64,000 bases of DNA from Telluribacter roseus (GTDB lineage: Bacteria; Bacteroidota; Bacteroidia; Cytophagales; Spirosomataceae), in assembly GCF_017355915.2 (NCBI RefSeq), contig NZ_JAFEUV020000012.1, forward strand, positions 109,276 to 173,275, read 5' to 3'. The notes under the pieces are model-generated. The model worked only from the letters and a program-made list of their open reading frames with translations. It made no database searches and was not told the DNA's origin. This document shows positions 59,640-64,000 of the stretch, in pieces. The position numbers and the translations under genes are program-made. How positions within the stretch are numbered: the stretch's first letter is position 1; each line of letters starts with the position of its first letter.

Positions 59640-60845
59640 CTACATTCGCTCAAGTACTACGGCATACCCCTGACCTACTCCCACACACATCGTAGCCAGT
59701 GCATATCTTTTATTTTGCTTCTGCAGCTCTAGTGCCGCACTATACGTGATACGAGCTCCACTCATGCCCAGCGGGTGACCAAGGGCAATGGCTCCGCCGT
59801 TGGGATTGATGCGCGGATCGTCATACTTCAGACCCAGTTCACGAATACAAGCCAGACTTTGCGCGGCAAAAGCTTCGTTGAATTCTATCAGATCCAGATC
59901 ATCCAGCGTAATACCGGCTTTACTCAAGGCCATACGAGTAGCTCCAACAGGTCCTATCCCCATAATACGTGGTTCCACCCCGACTACCCCCGAGCTTACA
60001 ATTCGGGCCAGGGGTTTGAGATTGTACTTTTTAAGGGCTTCCTCCGAGGCGATCAGTACTGCGGCAGCACCATCATTAAGGCCGGAGGCATTGCCGGCGG
60101 TAACGGTACCTCCTTCTTTCCGGAAGGCTGGTTTGAGTTTGGCAAGTACATCCAGGGTTGTGGCAGGCTTCACAAATTCGTCATGCTCAAAGAGAGTTAC
60201 TTCTCCTTTTTTCTTCGGGATTTCAACAGGCATGATCTCTTCACCAAATCTACCATTCTTTTGTGCCTCTGCGGCTTTCATCTGGGATGTGTAGGCAAAT
60301 TGGTCCTGGTCCTCCCGGCTGATCCCGTACATATCCGCCAAGTTTTCGGCCGTAACGCCCATGGCATCCACACCGTAGAGCTTCTCCAACTGGGGATTAA
60401 TAAACCGCCAGCCAAAGCTGCTGTCAAATAGCTGGCTGTCGTTGCCAAAGGGCTTGCTGGCCTTCGACATCACATAAGGTCCCCGCGTCATATGCTCCAC
60501 ACCACCGGCAATGATCAGGTCGGCATCGCCGGACTTGATAGCCCGGGCCGCCTGTGCAATGGCCGACATACCCGAGGCGCATAACCGGTTTACAGTTTCA
60601 CCGGGTACGGAGGTAGGTAGTCCGGCCAGGAGCAGGGCCATGCGGGCAACGTTGCGATTATCCTCACCAGCCTGATTAACGCAGCCCATGATAACATCCT
60701 CAATGGCTTCGCCGGGGACACTTTCATTTCGTTCCATCAAACGGCGAATGACCATAGCGGCCAGATCATCGGCCCGAACGGGTGACAAACTACCCCCAAA
60801 ACTACCGACGGGTGTACGTATGCCATCAACTATATATGCTTCCAT
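59640..60845 (-). CDS. pcaF: 3-oxoadipyl-CoA thiolase
   Basis: A 401-aa thiolase. NRLCASGMSAI carries the acyl-accepting Cys89; GGAIALGHPLGMSGAR and MCVGVGQG carry the catalytic His and second Cys. EHMTRGPYVMSK is typical of the PcaF/PaaJ group of thiolases. In the beta-ketoadipate pathway it cleaves 3-oxoadipyl-CoA to succinyl-CoA and acetyl-CoA. It follows pcaB after 6 bases. Confidence 0.88.
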   Translation of the reverse strand: MEAYIVDGIRTPVGSFGGSLSPVRADDLAAMVIRRLMERNESVPGEAIEDVIMGCVNQAGEDNRNVARMALLLAGLPTSVPGETVNRLCASGMSAIAQAARAIKSGDADLIIAGGVEHMTRGPYVMSKASKPFGNDSQLFDSSFGWRFINPQLEKLYGVDAMGVTAENLADMYGISREDQDQFAYTSQMKAAEAQKNGRFGEEIMPVEIPKKKGEVTLFEHDEFVKPATTLDVLAKLKPAFRKEGGTVTAGNASGLNDGAAAVLIASEEALKKYNLKPLARIVSSGVVGVEPRIMGIGPVGATRMALSKAGITLDDLDLIEFNEAFAAQSLACIRELGLKYDDPRINPNGGAIALGHPLGMSGARITYSAALELQKQNKRYALATMCVGVGQGYAVVLERM

Positions 60846-60851
60846 TGTATA

Positions 60852-62177
60852 CTATTCCTTTACTGTTAAAATATCCTTGATCCGGGCGGTTGCTTGCTGA
60901 ATGATACTACCCGACGATCCAAAACAAGCCTCTGGTTGAAGGAGTTCTGACCAGTCGAGTTTTACTTCGGGCACCAGCTGAGTTAGTGCCTGAGCCAATC
61001 CCGTTTCTGTACTTACTCGTCCGCATGCCTGATTAACAAGGGTAGTCGCTCTGGACTTAGGCATATAATCAGAAAGTATCACTACGGCCTGCTCGGCGTA
61101 TACCAGTCCCCTTGTCAGAGCTATGTTTTGTCGCATCCGCTCCCGATCTATTTGTAAGCCGGTGCTAATGGTCAGCGCATGTTTCAAGGCAGTACCTGTG
61201 TTGATGATCATTTGCGAGAGGTGCTGCCACTCAAGCATCCAGGCAGTACCGTCGCGCTCGCCGGTCTGTACCAGGCTCTGCATCAGCAGGGCCGACAGGT
61301 TCGCATTTATCCGCGCCAGCGCCACCAGGGCTTCACTCAGTACCGGGTTGCTCTTATGGGGCATGGCGCTGCTCTTGCCGCCGCCTTCTGCATTTTCAAC
61401 TACCTCACCTACTTCGGTTTGCGCCATGAGCAGGATGTCAGCCCCCATTTTACCCAATGTACCACTCACCAGAGCAAGCCAGGTGGTGAATTCTACCATC
61501 GTATCCCGCTGGGCGTGCCAGGGAAGGGATGGCGCTAGCTTCAGTTCATCGGCCAGAGCTTCCAGTACCTGATATCCTGTATCGCCCAACGCGGCCAGCG
61601 AACCACTGGCTCCTCCCAACTGAACCACCAGCAGTCTTCGTTTCATCTCCTGAAGTCTTTCCAGACTACGTACCAGCGGCATGGCCCAGTTTACTACCCT
61701 AAGACTGAAAGGGATGGGGGTAGCCTGTTGCCAGCGGGTATGCGCCATGCAGGGGACTGTACCATGCCGCTCGATCAGGGCCAGCAGATTACGTAGCAGG
61801 TGTAGGATTCTGGTTTCCAGAAGTACCAGAGCCTCCCGGATCATGAGTACCTGGGCCGTATCCTGTACATCCTGCGAAGTAGCTCCCAGGTGCAGATAAT
61901 TCCTGACATCCGCAGGAAGTAGCTCTTTAATTCGGGACAGCAGGGTAATGGTAGGGATACCATTTTGTAAGGTACCTGCCGCCAGCTCAGCCGGACTGAA
62001 CTCCGTCGCTGAAAGGGCCCGTTGAATGGTCTGAGCAGCCGCTTCGGGTATGAGGCCCAGCCTGGCCTCGGCTAGTGCCAGACCCGCTTCGAATCGAAGC
62101 ATGTGACGGATAAGCTGCTCTTCCGAGCATACCCCTTCCATTTCTTCATCCGATAGGTAGGCGGCGTATAAGGTCAT
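60852..62177 (-). CDS. pcaB: 3-carboxy-cis,cis-muconate cycloisomerase
   Basis: A 441-aa fumarase/aspartase superfamily enzyme. Its signature GGGKSSAMPHKSNPVLSEAL is the conserved SSxMPxKxNP loop with the catalytic Ser. HLGATSQDVQDTA and MAHTRWQQATPIPFSL are the other active-site blocks and are typical of PcaB. It makes 4-carboxymuconolactone from the ring-cleavage product. It starts 3 bases after the pcaG stop. Confidence 0.9.
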   Translation of the reverse strand: MTLYAAYLSDEEMEGVCSEEQLIRHMLRFEAGLALAEARLGLIPEAAAQTIQRALSATEFSPAELAAGTLQNGIPTITLLSRIKELLPADVRNYLHLGATSQDVQDTAQVLMIREALVLLETRILHLLRNLLALIERHGTVPCMAHTRWQQATPIPFSLRVVNWAMPLVRSLERLQEMKRRLLVVQLGGASGSLAALGDTGYQVLEALADELKLAPSLPWHAQRDTMVEFTTWLALVSGTLGKMGADILLMAQTEVGEVVENAEGGGKSSAMPHKSNPVLSEALVALARINANLSALLMQSLVQTGERDGTAWMLEWQHLSQMIINTGTALKHALTISTGLQIDRERMRQNIALTRGLVYAEQAVVILSDYMPKSRATTLVNQACGRVSTETGLAQALTQLVPEVKLDWSELLQPEACFGSSGSIIQQATARIKDILTVKE

Positions 62178-62180
62178 AGG

Positions 62181-62765
62181 CTATACATCAAAAAATACGG
62201 TTTCGTCAGGCCCCTGCATGTAGATGTTAAATACGTAGCAGGTAACTCCATCGGGCCTAATGGTCTTTGTAGCAAGTAAGGTATTTCTTCGGTTTTCTTC
62301 CACGCTCTGCAACACCGGATCACTGTCGTTGGCCTCCGTTTCGTCCGAAAAGTAGAGGCGGGTATAGGTATGGGTTAGTTGCCCCCGCATGAATAGAATC
62401 ACGTTGATATGCGGAGCCTGCCCCCCCACCGGCCCTGGCTTGATGGTGCTGAACTCAAATTTGCTGTCTTTGAGGGTACCGGTGCCCAGACGGCCAAAGC
62501 CGTGAAAAAGGCTTAGATCTTTCGCGTAGTTGCCCTCTGCATCGGCCTGCCACAGCTCAATCATGGCATCGGGTATGAGCTGTCCGTTGCCATCGTAGAC
62601 CTGTCCAGCTATGGTGATACGTTCTCCTTTCACCGCTTCATTGATGATCATGTTACCATCCGCGATACTAGGGAAATTGTACAGGTACTGCTCGGGGGTG
62701 AGGCCATAGGCAAAGTAGGGGCCTACGGTCTGGGAGGGTGTCTGATATAGTTTTTCCTGGTTCAT
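62181..62765 (-). CDS. pcaG: Protocatechuate 3,4-dioxygenase alpha subunit
   Basis: A 194-aa subunit of the intradiol dioxygenase. TPSQTVGPYFAYGL at the N-terminus, IAGQVYDGNGQLIPDAMIEL and FSTIKPGPVGGQAPHINVIL mark the fold. In alpha subunits the Fe ligands of the beta subunit are replaced, as seen here (GQAPHINV instead of NHIHF). It overlaps pcaH by 4 bases. Confidence 0.92.
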   Translation of the reverse strand: MNQEKLYQTPSQTVGPYFAYGLTPEQYLYNFPSIADGNMIINEAVKGERITIAGQVYDGNGQLIPDAMIELWQADAEGNYAKDLSLFHGFGRLGTGTLKDSKFEFSTIKPGPVGGQAPHINVILFMRGQLTHTYTRLYFSDETEANDSDPVLQSVEENRRNTLLATKTIRPDGVTCYVFNIYMQGPDETVFFDV

Positions 62766-63472
62766 CGGTTCTCAAAAGGGGTTTCGTTGTCGCCTCGTAG
62801 CACCATGTCGAACCGGAAGCCAATGGCAAAGTCCTGTTCGGTGACGCCGAGATCAAACTGGGAAATCAGCAGGTGGCGGTACTTTTCGGGTACACCCTTA
62901 AACACCGGGTCGTAGTCCAGCAGCGGGTCGCCGGGAAAGTACATCTGCGTGACCAGCCGTGAGGTGATCTGATTGCCAAACAACGAAAAGTGTATATGGT
63001 TGGGACGCCAGGCCTGCGGGTGGTTGCCCCAGGGGTAGGCACCGGGCTTGATGGTGTAGAACTTATAGTTACCTTCGCTATCGGTCAGGCAGCGCCCCCC
63101 GCCGAAGAAGTTAGGATCCAGGGGCGCATCGTGCTGATCTACCTTGTGTACGTACCGACCGGCCGCATTGGCCTGCCACAGCTCCACCAGGGTATTTGGG
63201 ATGGGACGGCCCAACTCGTCCGTTACCTTACCGGCTACAATGATCCGCTCACCCAGCGGGGCACCATTGACACGTGCATTCAGAGTAAGATCATTGTCGT
63301 AGGGGCGGATCAGGTCGTGCCCGTATACGGGGCCGGTCAGTTCGCTGAGGGTATGCTTCAGAGGAACCAGCGGGCGGGAGGGAGCCCGTAGCACCGTAGA
63401 TTTATATTCCGGATAGAGAAAGGGAGGCTGTACTTCCCAATCGCGCTTATTCTGATTCATTGGTTGATCCAT
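62762..63472 (-). CDS. pcaH: Protocatechuate 3,4-dioxygenase beta subunit
   Basis: A 236-aa catalytic subunit. The Fe(III) ligands are visible as Tyr107 (GRYVHK), Tyr146 (GAYPW), His159 and His161 (NHIHF); their spacing (39, 13 and 2 residues) is exactly that of the Pseudomonas enzyme. It cleaves protocatechuate between the two hydroxyls to 3-carboxy-cis,cis-muconate. The first 26 bases overlap the end of pcaC; an internal Met at 63460 is an alternative start. Confidence 0.95.
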   Translation of the reverse strand: MDQPMNQNKRDWEVQPPFLYPEYKSTVLRAPSRPLVPLKHTLSELTGPVYGHDLIRPYDNDLTLNARVNGAPLGERIIVAGKVTDELGRPIPNTLVELWQANAAGRYVHKVDQHDAPLDPNFFGGGRCLTDSEGNYKFYTIKPGAYPWGNHPQAWRPNHIHFSLFGNQITSRLVTQMYFPGDPLLDYDPVFKGVPEKYRHLLISQFDLGVTEQDFAIGFRFDMVLRGDNETPFENR

Positions 63473-63845
63473 TTTCTATTTCTGAAAAGACTTTCTTAGC
63501 AATCTTAATTGCATGATTTACAGCCGGAACTCCGGCATATACTGCCGTATGCAGGAGTACTTCCTTCACATCCTCCACAGATGCGCCCGTGTTTTGAGTA
63601 GCTCTGAGATGCAGCTCCAGCTCACCTTCGTGCCCCAGCGCCGTCATAAGGGCAATGGTAATCAGGCTCCGCTCGCGTTGGGTCAGGCCGGGACGCGTCC
63701 AGATGGAGCCCCAGGCATTTTGAGTGATGTATTCCTGAAAATCCCGATCGAATGGGGTCTTGGTGGCTTCGGCCCGGTCAACATGCGCATCGCCCAGTAC
63801 CTCCCTTCGCTTTTGCATGCCCTTCTGGTATAGTTCGTCGTTCAT
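63447..63845 (-). CDS. pcaC: 4-carboxymuconolactone decarboxylase
   Basis: A 132-aa protein of the carboxymuconolactone decarboxylase family: GLTQRERSLITIALMTALGH and ELELHLRATQNTGASVEDV, with LLHTAVYAGVPAVNHA, are the full PcaC signature. It converts 4-carboxymuconolactone to the 3-oxoadipate enol-lactone. First gene of the pca operon inside the window; the enol-lactonase (pcaD) for the next step is not seen here. Confidence 0.92.
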   Translation of the reverse strand: MNDELYQKGMQKRREVLGDAHVDRAEATKTPFDRDFQEYITQNAWGSIWTRPGLTQRERSLITIALMTALGHEGELELHLRATQNTGASVEDVKEVLLHTAVYAGVPAVNHAIKIAKKVFSEIENGSTNESE

Positions 63846-63868
63846 TTTGAGCTGTTAGGTATTAGCTG

Positions 63869-64000
63869 TTAGCGCTTAATTTTTAGTTTGAATGTCAGGC
63901 TGATTTCTATGACAAATGCAAGTTGTTCTGGTAGGTTGTCTGATTTTTTATCAGGGCGAATATCAGGTGAATGATCTTGTTTCTGACCGCATTCAGGACT
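63869..64000 (-). CDS. Possible C-terminal end of an upstream gene (partial)
   Basis: Read from the right edge, a minus-strand frame stays open for 43 codons and ends with TAA at 63869-63871, 23 bases before the pcaC start. No family is recognisable. A direct repeat AGCTGTTAG (63850-63858 and 63864-63872) sits at its end, which could also mean this is non-coding promoter sequence. Chance openness over this length is not negligible. Confidence 0.25.
   Translation of the reverse strand, partial: SPECGQKQDHSPDIRPDKKSDNLPEQLAFVIEISLTFKLKIKR

Noticed and set aside
59775..60431. 218-codon plus-strand frame antisense to the thiolase gene
   Set aside because: No motif. The minus-strand pcaF is complete with all catalytic residues.
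7531..64000. Possible CRISPR array or phage genes
   Set aside because: No regularly spaced repeats, no cas genes and no phage structural or integrase motifs were found on either strand.

Overview
The window looks like chromosome from a Bacteroidota member, most likely order Cytophagales (Spirosomaceae/Cytophagaceae-like). This is inferred from gene content and gene style, not from a marker gene: SPW/VKOR membrane proteins, CgeB-type glycosyltransferases, a PVC-type haem dehydrogenase, Bacteroidota-style PAS kinases, and a TTG-N20-TAAATTTG promoter of the sigma-ABfr type. GC is near 50 % in genes and visibly lower in a few long spacers. No rRNA, tRNA, CRISPR array, phage or intact insertion sequence was seen.

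Layout. 0-5.3 kb: exported sugar isomerase-like protein, a membrane-anchored propeller/HEAT/cytochrome c protein and a secreted glycosidase. 5.4-9.9 kb: YgiD-type dioxygenase, secreted six-bladed propeller, RtcB RNA ligase, second exported isomerase-like protein. 10-15.3 kb: SPW-VKOR membrane protein, sterol-desaturase-like protein, exported Gfo/Idh/MocA oxidoreductase, royal-jelly/yellow-type propeller. 15.4-19.1 kb: a three-gene molybdenum aldehyde oxidase (PaoABC type). 19.1-22.5 kb: small metal and sulfur island (HMA protein, decayed SPW-VKOR copy, 19-Cys copper-binding protein, ArsR-rhodanese regulator with an operator overlapping its promoter, second desaturase). 22.5-24.9 kb: ferredoxin, ferredoxin reductase, LysR regulator.

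25.0-35.5 kb is a nine-gene, tightly packed minus-strand operon: two sugar-nucleotide epimerases (one fused to a GH39-like glycosidase), a zinc alcohol dehydrogenase, a Gfo/Idh/MocA enzyme, a GT4 glycosyltransferase, three paralogous CgeB-type glycosyltransferases and a SAM methyltransferase. No flippase, polymerase, exporter or lipid-linked initiating transferase is present. It is the best candidate here for an undescribed pathway, probably making a methylated glycan or glycoside in the cytoplasm.

35.5-36.9 kb is AT-rich and almost gene-free. 36.9-49.2 kb carries an MpaB-like protein, treZ, two AI-2E-type membrane proteins, an alpha-glucosidase, a non-F420 flavin oxidoreductase, a TIGR02587/TIGR02588 membrane pair and a double DUF1259 protein, a set that suggests osmolyte and stress functions. 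49.7-57.8 kb is one gene for a 2688-residue soluble histidine kinase with a degenerate CheB-like N-terminus and 17 PAS-like modules. 58.1-63.9 kb is the protocatechuate branch of the beta-ketoadipate pathway (pcaC-H-G-B-F and a fused pcaIJ). No pcaD is visible; it may lie beyond the right edge.

Almost every convergent gene junction carries a long, near-perfect hairpin, and GTAC is strikingly common throughout.
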